DNA of 36,125 bases, from NCBI GenBank assembly GCA_017882455.1, contig JADGPL010000029.1, forward strand, positions 1-36,125, read 5' to 3'. Source of the DNA: Solirubrobacteraceae bacterium. GTDB lineage: Bacteria; Actinomycetota; Thermoleophilia; Solirubrobacterales; Solirubrobacteraceae. This document shows positions 25,862 through 34,499 of this stretch, piece after piece (the stretch's first letter is position 1; each line of letters begins with the position of its first letter). The translations under genes were made by a program, and so were the position numbers. The notes below the pieces were generated by a model. It searched no databases and had not been told where the DNA came from. It was given only the letters and a program-made list of their open reading frames with translations.

Positions 25862-28753
25862 ATGAACGCTGCGGGGACACAGCGACCAGGCGCGTTCCGA
25901 GCAAACGCACATCTCGTCCGGCTGGACTACAAGCTCGTAGAGGAACAGCGCCTGCGCGAGGCCCAACTGGGAGCCTGCGCAGCGCTGCTCTCGCACAGGG
26001 CTCTCAGCCGGGCCCCAGCGCAAATCGTGCTGCCGACTGGCGTCGGGAAGTCGCTGGTGCTCACTGCCGCCCCCTACCTGCTGCGCGCCGAACGCGTGCT
26101 GGTTGTCGCACCGGGACGACTGGTTCGCGATCAGCTCTACAACGGGTTCAAGACACTCGATCAGCTGACCCGCGCAGGCGTACTGCCCAACGGCACCGCC
26201 CCACCCGAGGTACGCGTCGCGCGCAAGCTTGCCACGCCGGAGGACTGGGAGCACTGGGAAGCCGCCGACGTAGTCATCGGCACCCCCCACGTACTCAGCG
26301 ACGGCTACCCAAATGTGACGCGCGTACCACGGAACCTGTTCGATCTGATCCTCTTCGACGAGGCGCACCACCTGCCGGCGAGCACATGGACGAAGCTGCA
26401 CGATGCCGTGGACGCTCGCGCTGTGCTGCTGACCGCAACACCGGTGCGGCGCGATGGCAAGCGTCTACCAGGTGAGATCGCGTTCGTGTATCCGCTGGAG
26501 CGAGCGTTGGACACGAAGGTGTACTCGCCGGTCGAGTACATCCCTGTCACGCCAGCTGCCGGTGAAGAGAAAGATCACGCGCTGGCCATGAAGGCAAAGG
26601 AGCGTCTGCTCAGCGACGCGCACACCGCAGCCAACAGTCGCCTGCTCGTCCGCGCTGACCGGCGCATAGATGCGGAAGCGCTCGTCGAGCTCTACCGATC
26701 AATCGCGGTGCCGTTGGGTTTGATCGTCGCAAGTAGCAGCGCGCGCAACGTTCGCAGCACGCTGGAGAAGCTGACCTCCGGAGAGTTGCTCGGGCTAGCG
26801 TGCGTCGGGTCGCTCACCGAGGGATTCGACTTCCCTACGCTGAAGATCGCGGCGTACCACACGCCCCATCGCTCCCTACAGCCAACTTTGCAGTTCCTCG
26901 GCCGGCTTTCCCGGGTTACTACGATCACTGGAGAGCTCATAGCGGACCCTCGTGATCTCTCGCGAGACACCGCAACGCTCTACCGAAGTGATGAGGCATG
27001 GTCGCGGCTATTGCCCCAGATCGTCGACTCGGCGGTACAGCTTGAGCGCGACACGCGCCGGTTCATCGACCGGGCGCAGCCAGCTGGCGGACCGGTCGCT
27101 CTCCCCTGGCTCGCGCTCGCACCCCCCCGCTCGGTGCAGATCTACCGGGTCCCTGAGCGTCCCACACTCGACCTGAGCCCGGACCTGCTCGGCCGCCAGC
27201 GAGTCACCCAACGCCTCTACCAGCCCGAGCACGATCTGCTCGCGGTCCTGACGGAGGAGCGTTCGCGCCCTCGGTTCGCCACATCCAGCCACCTGGACGG
27301 CTACGCACACCATCTCCACCTCGCCCATTGGGTACGCGAGCATGGGCTGCTGTTTATCTCAAGCGACAGGCCATCCGCCCAGGCCGAACTGCTCGCGCAA
27401 GCCGGAGTGACTGGCGCGCCGCTGATTGGCGCCTCGGACCTACGCAGGCTGCTTGCGGCGACAAACGCAAAGCGATTCTTCAACGTGGGCCTGCGTGAGA
27501 GCCGGCCACGGGAGGCGTTCAACGCCTCCTACGAGACGCTCGCGGGCCCACATGCCGACGCCGCAGTTGGTGCAGACGACGTCGAGAACAAGCTGCTCGG
27601 CCACGCGATGGGACGCATTGGCAGCGGAGCAGGCACCTTCGGGATCTCCACCGCCAAGGGAAAGTACTGGGAGCCAGCGCGTGCCGCGAGCCTGTTCGAG
27701 TTCAAGGAATGGTGCGCACAGTGCGCAGTCAATGTCACCGCCGGCGCTGGCGCCGGCTCACCGACGGCGCTTCACAGCCTCAGGATCGCCGACCGCATCA
27801 TGCGGTACCCGGAGCATCCCATCGCCGCGAGCCTCAACGAGAGATTCCTCGCCGGCAACCAAAGTCTGGTGCTCGGCCAGCAGGAGATTGCGCCCGTCGA
27901 CATCGACATCGACATGGAACGGACCGATGACACCCATCTCTGCCTGACTCTCTGTCACCACGGGTCGCCGGTGACACGCATCACGACAAACGTGAACGGA
28001 ACTTTCGAGGCGGAGGACGATGCTTACGCACTGGATCTCGATAGCGGAGAGCTGAGCGCTCTTGGGGTGAGCCTTCAGTCCGCGCCGCCGACGATCTACT
28101 TCGGGGACGGCTCAGCCGTCATAGGATCGACGAGCAGCACCCCAAAGATCGAGCCCGGCGGCGACCCTCCGGAGTTCGCGATCGGCCTTGGATGGGCTGG
28201 GGTCAACCTCGCCGTCGAGGCAGGAGATGCAGGACCAGCGCTAATCAACATCCAAGAGTCCACGCGGCGCTACGCCGCGCAGCACGCAACATGGCTGATC
28301 ACCGACCACGGCACTGGAGAGCTCGCCGACCTCGTCGCGATCACGACGGGAACAGCAGGAGCCACAACGGTGGAGTTCATGCACTGCAAGGGCAGCAAAA
28401 AACCGCCAGGAGGGCGAGTCGAAGACCTTTATGAGGTGATCGGACAGGCCCTGCGCAGCGTGCGTCACTGCCGTGAGGGTGAGAGCCTCTGGCGCGAGCT
28501 GAGCAGCAGGCTCGCTTCCCGCGCGAGCACTAGGGTCCTCAATGGCGACGCCACCACGCTGACGGCGGCTCTTGCGCACTGGTCCAGTGGCGGCGCTCCG
28601 CTCACGACCTTCAAGGTCACGGCCGTGCAGCCGGGACTACTGCTGTCGCAGGCCGGTAGCAGCACAACCATCCGCCAGTTGCTGTTCGCTGCGAACGCTC
28701 ACTGCTTCGCACAAGGCGTCCAGCTGCAGTTGTGGTGCAACGACGGGTCCTGA
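25862..28753 (+). CDS. DEAH superfamily 2 helicase with large unknown C-terminus
   Basis: 963 residues. Residues ~35-400 are an SF2 helicase: Walker A PTGVGKS at 58-64, DEAH at 166-169, TATP at 191-194, EGFDFP around 320-325, and motif VI QFLGRLSR at 344-351. The remaining ~560 residues match nothing I can name. Near the C-terminus, LADLVAI (D823), then VEFMHCKGS (E838, H841, K843), then GGRVEDLYEVIGQALRS resemble the spacing of a PD-(D/E)xK nuclease core, with H in place of the usual acid two before Lys. The gene stands alone between attachment site and integrase, where such elements carry cargo. A defence role is an inference. Confidence 0.8.
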   Translation: MNAAGTQRPGAFRANAHLVRLDYKLVEEQRLREAQLGACAALLSHRALSRAPAQIVLPTGVGKSLVLTAAPYLLRAERVLVVAPGRLVRDQLYNGFKTLDQLTRAGVLPNGTAPPEVRVARKLATPEDWEHWEAADVVIGTPHVLSDGYPNVTRVPRNLFDLILFDEAHHLPASTWTKLHDAVDARAVLLTATPVRRDGKRLPGEIAFVYPLERALDTKVYSPVEYIPVTPAAGEEKDHALAMKAKERLLSDAHTAANSRLLVRADRRIDAEALVELYRSIAVPLGLIVASSSARNVRSTLEKLTSGELLGLACVGSLTEGFDFPTLKIAAYHTPHRSLQPTLQFLGRLSRVTTITGELIADPRDLSRDTATLYRSDEAWSRLLPQIVDSAVQLERDTRRFIDRAQPAGGPVALPWLALAPPRSVQIYRVPERPTLDLSPDLLGRQRVTQRLYQPEHDLLAVLTEERSRPRFATSSHLDGYAHHLHLAHWVREHGLLFISSDRPSAQAELLAQAGVTGAPLIGASDLRRLLAATNAKRFFNVGLRESRPREAFNASYETLAGPHADAAVGADDVENKLLGHAMGRIGSGAGTFGISTAKGKYWEPARAASLFEFKEWCAQCAVNVTAGAGAGSPTALHSLRIADRIMRYPEHPIAASLNERFLAGNQSLVLGQQEIAPVDIDIDMERTDDTHLCLTLCHHGSPVTRITTNVNGTFEAEDDAYALDLDSGELSALGVSLQSAPPTIYFGDGSAVIGSTSSTPKIEPGGDPPEFAIGLGWAGVNLAVEAGDAGPALINIQESTRRYAAQHATWLITDHGTGELADLVAITTGTAGATTVEFMHCKGSKKPPGGRVEDLYEVIGQALRSVRHCREGESLWRELSSRLASRASTRVLNGDATTLTAALAHWSSGGAPLTTFKVTAVQPGLLLSQAGSSTTIRQLLFAANAHCFAQGVQLQLWCNDGS

Positions 28754-28844
28754 GGGCGACCGTCCTGAGGAGCGCAGTTCAGTCGGACTGCAGCGCACGA
28801 GCATAAGGGACAGGTCGACCATGACCCACCAATGTCGAGCTGTT

Positions 28845-30086
28845 CTAGTCGAGTGTGCCGTGCCCGGTGAGCACATCAGCATCCCGCGCGAGCCACCGAT
28901 CAAGCAACTCCTGGGCGTGGTTCATCTCGCCGGGCAATCCGTGCGTATAGCGCTCCTGCGTGATCCGCGCAGCTCCGACCTGGTGCGCAGGTGCCGCATG
29001 TCCCATGAACTGAGAAACGATGACCGGCCGGACTCCGGCGGCGTCGAGCCACGACGCACAGGTGTGCCGACACTCGTGGGCCGTGATCCGGTCACCGACC
29101 TTCTCACCAGTCGGCTCGCCGTGCCTGCCCTTCGGCTCCCAAACGTCGTCGGCACGCTTTTGCAGGCCCTCGAACGACAACATGCCGCTATTCCGCCCTC
29201 CGGGCTTGTGCCCGGGACAGAGCAGCACTTTGGGCCCGGGCCGACCACGGCGCATGAGCTCGCGCCGCAGCCTTGCAGCGAGCGGTTTGACGATGGGCAC
29301 AGCTCGCTGGGCGGCGCGCGACTTCCGCCCACGCTCGTCGGCACCCAGGTAGATGACACCGAGGTCGAGGTCGACATCTTCCACGCGCGCGTGACGAATC
29401 TCGGCTCTGCGGGCGGTCGCGTAGGCAGCGAGCGCATACGGGAGAGCGTCGGCGGGATCGAGCGCGTCGAGCAAGGTCTGCATCTCAGCGACGGTGGCAA
29501 CTCGATCCCGCGGGGTCGCGTTCATCGCGGGGAGACGAACCCGCGAGGCTGGATCGTGGTCGACGAGTTCACGGTCTTGCGCCCAGCCGTAAAGGCTGCG
29601 GATCGCGTTGACAACGGTGCGCACGCGGCTGCCGGACTTCTCCGGTGTTATCGAGTCGATGAGCCGCTGGACGTCGCCGCGGCGCACATCCGCGAGGCGC
29701 TTTCCACCGAAAGCCGGCCGCACGTAACGTTCAAGCGCTCCTTGAAGATCGCGCACGGCTGATGGCTTGTACTGGCGTCCGTGCTTGTTCAGTGCTCGGC
29801 CTGCATCGATTGCTGCGAGGTACGCCTCGATCGCGGTCGAGACTCGCATCGAGTTCGATGCAGGCACTCTTCCCGCGCGAACCGTCGCCTGGAGGTCGGT
29901 GCGAGCGCTGCGCGCCTCAGCGATCGTGCGCACCATCTTGGTCTTGCGGTGCTTGGTGTCCACCCGGTCCCATACCCGGCCCCAGTAGGACGGCGAGCAG
30001 TCGCAAGTTCCATCTTGTTCGACTGCGCAGTCAATTCGGTGGCGCGCGTAAACGCCTTGGTATCGAGTCTTGGTGTCCTTCGGCAT
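28845..30086 (-). CDS. Tyrosine integrase of the mobile element
   Basis: 413 residues from ATG 30086 (MPKDTKTRYQGVYARHRIDC). The N-terminal part resembles an arm-binding domain with a CDCSPSYWGRVW segment. A SAM-like core-binding domain follows (about 95-190: STAIEAYLAAIDAG, TVVNAIRSLYGWA). The catalytic domain has box I Arg in TARRAEIRHARVEDVDL, box II HECRHTCASWL, and the nucleophile Tyr in ITQERYTHGLPGE. All catalytic landmarks appear present, so it may be active. The gene ends 91 bases from the helicase end (convergent). With the excisionase and relaxase it forms the recombination/transfer block of the element. The closest attachment site is the tRNA-Trp fragment. Confidence 0.93.
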   Translation of the reverse strand: MPKDTKTRYQGVYARHRIDCAVEQDGTCDCSPSYWGRVWDRVDTKHRKTKMVRTIAEARSARTDLQATVRAGRVPASNSMRVSTAIEAYLAAIDAGRALNKHGRQYKPSAVRDLQGALERYVRPAFGGKRLADVRRGDVQRLIDSITPEKSGSRVRTVVNAIRSLYGWAQDRELVDHDPASRVRLPAMNATPRDRVATVAEMQTLLDALDPADALPYALAAYATARRAEIRHARVEDVDLDLGVIYLGADERGRKSRAAQRAVPIVKPLAARLRRELMRRGRPGPKVLLCPGHKPGGRNSGMLSFEGLQKRADDVWEPKGRHGEPTGEKVGDRITAHECRHTCASWLDAAGVRPVIVSQFMGHAAPAHQVGAARITQERYTHGLPGEMNHAQELLDRWLARDADVLTGHGTLD

Positions 30087-30091
30087 ACCGG

Positions 30092-30310
30092 TCACGCTAC
30101 ACGTCGCCCCTGCTGGATCGTGTGCTCTTTGAGCCACTCCTCGAGCGACTGTCTGGGGTACAGCCGCAGCGCTCCCGAGTAGACGACCGGGAGGTCGGGC
30201 TTGACGTGCCGGGCGAAGTGATCCACGGATATGCCGAGCGCTTCCGCGGCCTCCTGCTGATTGAAGGCGAGGCGCGGCACCGTGCGCCGCATGCGCTTCT
30301 CGCTCGTCAT
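30092..30310 (-). CDS. Excisionase-like helix-turn-helix protein
   Basis: 72 residues with a MerR/AlpA-type helix-turn-helix (FNQQEAAEALGISVDHFARHV) and wing (LPVVYSGALRLYPRQSLEEWL). This is the DNA-binding excisionase pattern found next to tyrosine integrases. The ATG overlaps the relaxase stop by four bases (ATGA), and the integrase starts six bases later, so the three genes are one leftward transcript. It probably directs excision or represses integration. Confidence 0.88.
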   Translation of the reverse strand: MTSEKRMRRTVPRLAFNQQEAAEALGISVDHFARHVKPDLPVVYSGALRLYPRQSLEEWLKEHTIQQGRRVA

Positions 30311-32958
30311 CGTGTTCGCTCTTGTGCTGGTGGCTTGATGGCGCGGTGGAGTGTGCGGATGACGCCGGGGAGGCGTGGGGCGTAGCGCTCGGGGCCTCGG
30401 CTTGCGATCGTGCGATCGAATCCTGGCCAGCGTTCGTAGCCGGGTGGCTCTGGGTGTGCGAGGGACGGTGTTTGGATGCGGCTGCGGCCCATGTCTCGCG
30501 CGAGACGTTTGATTCGGGCGGCGTCATGGCCGTCGGTGCCGAGATCGTCTCGGTTGACGTACCAGTCGGTTCCTTGGCGGGCGCGGGATGCCTCTACGTA
30601 TGCGGGCTCCTTGCTGGTCTGCCAGCCGCCCGTCACGACGAGCGTGCGTGTCACGGTCGCGCCCTGCGCGCGGTGGATGTGGCTGGCGTACCCGAGCCGT
30701 AGGCGTGCGAGCTCGTCGCCGGCGAGTGTTCGCCACTGGTGGGTGGCGTCGAACTGGATCAGCACCTCGCCGGTCTCGTTGATGTCGATGACCTCACCGC
30801 GGGCGCCGTTCTCGACGCGCTCACTACCGAGCTGGTGGTGCTGGTCGATCATCGCCACCCGATCACCCGCACGGACGCCGTAGTGGACGCCCGGCACCTG
30901 GACTTCGATGTCGCCGAGTTCGCCGCGCTCGGCGCGATAGTGCTGAGCCCGCGCGTTCAGGCGGTTGATCTCCACATTGGATGCGTCAGAGATCAGCGCA
31001 ACCTCACTGATCGGGATCGTCTCGGTCAGCATGGCCCATCCCTGGACAGCGCGCTCAACAGCCTCATCGCGGGTGTCGCTCATATGTAGCTGGCCTCTGC
31101 GGAGGTAGTGCGCCATCGCCCTGTCAGAACGGCCGGCGCGCAAATCCGCCCACGCCCTCTGCTCGGCGCGGTCAAGGGTGCGCCGCACGTTCGATAGCTG
31201 CGCGCTCGGCGCGATCTCTGCGAGCCGATCGAACATGCCACCCGCGCCAATCGAGGGGAGCTGCGCGCCATCACCGATCGCCACGAGCTTCGCCCCCGTC
31301 CGGTCAACCACCTCAGTCAGCCGGTCGAGCCTGCTCGTGTCCGCCATCCCCGCCTCGTCAAAGAAGATCGTCGTGCGCGCGTCGATGTCGAGCCGGCCAT
31401 GCTCGACTCTCGCCACGAGCGCATCGAGCGTCAGCGTCCGCCCGGCCAGCGCGGGGCTGTCTTGGCCGAGACGCTGCGCGGTAGAGCCGGACACCGCGAT
31501 CCCGTAGGTGTGGTGGCCGGTGAGCTGCTCTGCTCTCGCGGCGGCGTCGATCACCACGCCCTTGCCGGTGCCTGCTGGCCCGACGAGGACCGCAGCACGC
31601 TCCGGGCCGGTGATCGCATGGAGCGCCAGGGCCTGCTCGTCGCTCAGGCGCGAGCCGATCCGCTCCGCGAGCTGGTCACTGGCGACCGTGCGCGCCTGCT
31701 CGCCCACGTCCCTGCCGGCGGGCTGGGCGAGCTGCGTGACCCTGCGCTCGATCGCCTGCTCTTTGGCGCGTACTGCGAGCGTCGTCATCCGCCCGCCCTC
31801 CAACGGGAGCACGCGACGCTCGGCGATCATCCCCCGCGCCCTGGCAAGCGCGTCCGCTGGAGAGAGTTCACCAGCGGACTGCTCGAGCAGCACCGCGCGC
31901 AGCTCGCCGGGCTCGAATGTCGCGGCGCGCTCGGTCAATCGTTCTTCGACGCGATCCTCAAGCGCACGCCCCGCACGCGAGCGATCGCCGCGCGTCCCGT
32001 CGGGTAGCTCAAGCTGGGAGCCGTGGCGTGCGGCCTTCTCATCCCACACCCGCTGCAGATCCACATGGGTGACGGGGAGCTTGGCCTTACGGTTCTCCAG
32101 CTTCAGCCGCCGCAGCTCGCCATGCTCGGGTGCCCTCCCCCACTTCGCCCGGAACTGCTCAGCCGCCCGTGCGACCTCACGGCTGCGAGCAGAGAACACA
32201 TCGAGCAACCCCTGCGGCACCCCTGCGATCTCAAAATAGCGGCCCTCCTTCCCCGTCCCTCCGTCGATCTCATAGCCGCGCTCAGACAGCTCGTGTGCGA
32301 GCGCGGAACGGTAGAACGCACCAACCTCACGACCAGAGCGAAAGACCGGCCGTGAGGCAACCGCCACGATCCGTCCGTCATCCCTGACCGCGCTCGTGAC
32401 GACCACGTGACTGTGCAGCTGCGGGTCCGGTGCGTCGCCATCCATCACGCCGCGCGCGGTCGTGTGCAGATACTCCGCGGCGATCAGCTCGCGGGCCGGC
32501 TCCTCCACCACCCCGCGGCCATACCGGCGCCGCACGGCCGGCACTGTCTCGGTCATGTGCTCGATCGCCTGCTCGACCGCGCTTCGGTGCGCCTCCTCGA
32601 TCACTCCCCGCTCGTGTTCATCGCCGAGCGCCCACGTCACCGACACAGACTTCGGCGCGCTGAACGTCACATCGACCCCACCACCCCGGCAGCCGTCCGC
32701 CCCGGCACGGCGAAGCCAGCCGCCACCCCTCGGGTGCCTGCCCTCCATCAACGCGATGAAGTCCGGGCCATCGACGACGCTGCTCTCGATGCCGAGCTGC
32801 GCGAGCGTGTCCGCCGACGCGAGCCACCGGCCGGGCGCCTGCGCGGGCTCGCCGCCGGGCGTGAGGTAGTAGTCGCCGCGCTCGGGCTGGACGGTCTTGC
32901 CCTCCAGATACCGGGCGTAGCCGCCGCCTTTCGCGGCACCAATGCTCGATGCAGTCAT
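30307..32958 (-). CDS. MobF-family relaxase with helicase domain
   Basis: 883 residues from ATG 32958 (MTASSIGAAKGGGYARYL); GTG/ATG codons a little upstream are alternatives. The relaxase part (about 1-300) has VDVTFSAPKSVSVTWAL and the His cluster LHSHVVVTSAVRDDGR of TrwC/TraA enzymes. The second half is a RecD-like SF1 helicase: GPAGTGKG (Walker A), FFDEAGM (Walker B), IGDGAQLPSIG, and YASHIHRAQGATV with VEASRARQG near the end. Such proteins nick at oriT and unwind DNA during transfer. No mating-pore genes are visible, so the element is likely mobilised by a helper. Probable oriT is upstream. Confidence 0.93.
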   Translation of the reverse strand: MTASSIGAAKGGGYARYLEGKTVQPERGDYYLTPGGEPAQAPGRWLASADTLAQLGIESSVVDGPDFIALMEGRHPRGGGWLRRAGADGCRGGGVDVTFSAPKSVSVTWALGDEHERGVIEEAHRSAVEQAIEHMTETVPAVRRRYGRGVVEEPARELIAAEYLHTTARGVMDGDAPDPQLHSHVVVTSAVRDDGRIVAVASRPVFRSGREVGAFYRSALAHELSERGYEIDGGTGKEGRYFEIAGVPQGLLDVFSARSREVARAAEQFRAKWGRAPEHGELRRLKLENRKAKLPVTHVDLQRVWDEKAARHGSQLELPDGTRGDRSRAGRALEDRVEERLTERAATFEPGELRAVLLEQSAGELSPADALARARGMIAERRVLPLEGGRMTTLAVRAKEQAIERRVTQLAQPAGRDVGEQARTVASDQLAERIGSRLSDEQALALHAITGPERAAVLVGPAGTGKGVVIDAAARAEQLTGHHTYGIAVSGSTAQRLGQDSPALAGRTLTLDALVARVEHGRLDIDARTTIFFDEAGMADTSRLDRLTEVVDRTGAKLVAIGDGAQLPSIGAGGMFDRLAEIAPSAQLSNVRRTLDRAEQRAWADLRAGRSDRAMAHYLRRGQLHMSDTRDEAVERAVQGWAMLTETIPISEVALISDASNVEINRLNARAQHYRAERGELGDIEVQVPGVHYGVRAGDRVAMIDQHHQLGSERVENGARGEVIDINETGEVLIQFDATHQWRTLAGDELARLRLGYASHIHRAQGATVTRTLVVTGGWQTSKEPAYVEASRARQGTDWYVNRDDLGTDGHDAARIKRLARDMGRSRIQTPSLAHPEPPGYERWPGFDRTIASRGPERYAPRLPGVIRTLHRAIKPPAQERTR

Positions 32959-33392
32959 CACTACTGTTAATGACCGTGAGCGGCCGAAAACGGCCACCCG
33001 ATTTCGGGGAGATGGCTATCCACGCCCTGTATAGACCCCAACCGCCCAAGACCGGCCAACGACTTTCCCGGCACGCTGGGGGAGCGCGTACAAGGAGGCG
33101 AAGCCGACGCCTCCGATGCAGGTAGCGGCGGCCACCCGGCCGCAACCACCCCCGACGCCCGCGCCACCACGTAGCCCTGCGCGCCCAGACTGGCGATACG
33201 CGCGGCCCCTCACCGCTCGAAGGCCCGCCCGCGCAGTCGGCGACCCGAGTATCCCCGCTCGCAGGACACAGCAATCGCACAGCACCCGCTGGTGTGTGCA
33301 TCATGTCTGTTCTGGCCGTTGTGCTGTGCGTCGGCGTGTGGCGTAGTCGGCGCACAGCGTTGCGTCGGGGTGCTGCTGTAGCGTCGCGGCTC
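32959..33392. promoter_or_regulatory. Relaxase upstream region with candidate oriT hairpin
   Basis: 434 bases between the divergent relaxase and HEPN genes with no credible ORF. A perfect 7-bp hairpin GGAGGCG-N7-CGCCTCC lies at 33094-33114, 136 bases upstream of the relaxase ATG. MobF oriT sites usually lie next to the relaxase gene and include inverted repeats, so this is a candidate; no nic site can be assigned. Divergent promoters for both genes should also lie here. Confidence 0.35.
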
Positions 33393-33980
33393 ATGGCTTC
33401 AAAGTCGCTCATGGATTGGCGATCGGACGCGGCGGCGGCGTTCGACGAGATCGAGAACGCGCATAAGGCAGTCGGCGGGAGCAAGCCGGGCCGGCGGTTC
33501 TTGACCCAGCAGCTCAACTACGCCTACACGATGCTGCTCGCGGCGCGCTTCCAGGGATTCGCCCGCGCGCTACACGCGCAGACCGCAGACGCTATCGCGC
33601 TCGGGGCACACGACGCCAACTACGCGGAGCTGTTGTATGGAAGCCTGACGAACAACACGACTCTTGAACGGAACAACGCACATCCCAACTCGATCGCTGA
33701 CGACTTCGCACGCTTCGGGCTCGACATCTGGGCCGATGTCGATCGGGAGCGCAGCCGCAACGACGAGCGTCGCAAGAAGCTCTGGGCGCTCGTCACGTGG
33801 CGCAACGCGATCGCGCACGACGATATCGATGCCAAGCTCAAGAGAGGGGCTCTGGAACCCTTGACGATCAGCCTCGCCACGTGCCGTGGCTGGCGCAGCG
33901 CGCTCAACATCCTGGCCACATCGCTCGATAAGGTCGCAGCCGACCGCTGCCAAGCGCTCGGACTTTCCCGTCCTTGGTGA
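33393..33980 (+). CDS. HEPN-motif protein of the mobile element
   Basis: 195 residues from ATG 33393 (MASKSLMDWRSDAAAAFDEI); an upstream in-frame ATG at 33294 adds residues unlike the rest. The protein is mostly helical. R137-N-A-I-A-H142 followed by acidic residues (VTWRNAIAHDDID) fits the HEPN R-x4-H signature. A segment LNYAYTMLLAARFQGFARAL is typical of the RiboL-PSP-HEPN group, where a conserved helix precedes the motif. It may be an RNase toxin or a stress/defence effector. It is followed 12 bases later by a small beta-rich protein, an arrangement like toxin and antitoxin. Confidence 0.65.
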   Translation: MASKSLMDWRSDAAAAFDEIENAHKAVGGSKPGRRFLTQQLNYAYTMLLAARFQGFARALHAQTADAIALGAHDANYAELLYGSLTNNTTLERNNAHPNSIADDFARFGLDIWADVDRERSRNDERRKKLWALVTWRNAIAHDDIDAKLKRGALEPLTISLATCRGWRSALNILATSLDKVAADRCQALGLSRPW

Positions 33981-33992
33981 TACCTTCAGATC

Positions 33993-34208
33993 ATGGCACG
34001 CAACAGGACATCCTCAGCCGGCTCGCTCAAGGTCGGTGACCACGTGACCTCGAAGCTTCCAGCCTTCAACTGGAAGGGCGTTATCGTCGAGGATCTTGGT
34101 CCGCTCGGTATCGACGGCAGCGAGATCTTCGTGATCCGCGTAGGCGACGAGGACGACGGCCGACGCTTCAACGCGCGCGCCGAAAGCCTCGAACGCGTAG
34201 CGGCGTAG
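33993..34208 (+). CDS. Small beta-barrel-like protein downstream of HEPN
   Basis: 71 residues: after a basic, polar start, LKVGDHVTSKLPAFNWKGVIVED and SEIFVIRVGDEDDGRRFNARAESL suggest a small SH3/KOW- or CYTH-like barrel. I do not recognise a family. The ATG lies 12 bases after the HEPN stop on the same strand, so they are co-transcribed. By position it could be the partner or antidote of the HEPN protein. An independent nucleic-acid- or ribosome-binding role is equally possible. Confidence 0.6.
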   Translation: MARNRTSSAGSLKVGDHVTSKLPAFNWKGVIVEDLGPLGIDGSEIFVIRVGDEDDGRRFNARAESLERVAA

Positions 34209-34253
34209 CTGCGGCCTGCCTGCGCCCCTGTGGCGTGCGTCTGCGGGCAAGCA

Positions 34254-34270
34254 CAGCGCGTTGTGCGCTG
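34254..34270. terminator. Possible bidirectional terminator
   Basis: CAGCGC-GTTGT-GCGCTG hairpin between the convergent small-protein and XRE genes. The stem is perfect but there is no T tract on either side, so function is uncertain. Confidence 0.3.
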
Positions 34271-34280
34271 AGTGGCCCTC

Positions 34281-34499
34281 TCAGTCCTTGGGCGCCAGCG
34301 TCGACAGCGGAACGCCCATCCCATCGGCCAGCGCGATCATCACGTCATACGTGGGATCGAGCCGTCCAGCTTCAAGGGCGCTGATCCGCTGTGCGGCAAT
34401 GCCGGTTCTTGCGGTGAGGTCCGCGACGGTGGTTCCCTGGTGTTCGCGCACCCGCCGGAACGACTCGCCAAAGCGGATCAGCTCAGCTCGCTCGTCCAT
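34281..34499 (-). CDS. XRE-family transcriptional regulator
   Basis: 72 residues from ATG 34499 (MDERAELIRFGESFRRVREH). The Cro/C1 helix-turn-helix is clear: TVADLTARTGIAAQRISALEAGRLDPTYDVMIALADGMGVPL. It consists almost only of the DNA-binding domain, as in small immunity repressors of mobile elements or antitoxins. It overlaps the last 17 bases of the upstream two-component-like regulator on the same strand, so they are co-expressed. It could control the element's own genes or the neighbouring HEPN unit. Confidence 0.88.
   Translation of the reverse strand: MDERAELIRFGESFRRVREHQGTTVADLTARTGIAAQRISALEAGRLDPTYDVMIALADGMGVPLSTLAPKD

Noticed and set aside
28774-28791. GCAGT/ACTGC hairpin between helicase and integrase ends as a terminator
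   Set aside because: Five-base stem with no T tract; too weak to call.
30087-30527. N-terminal extension of the integrase
   Set aside because: Covers the excisionase-like gene and the end of the relaxase in another frame; integrase-like sequence starts only at MPKDTK (30086).
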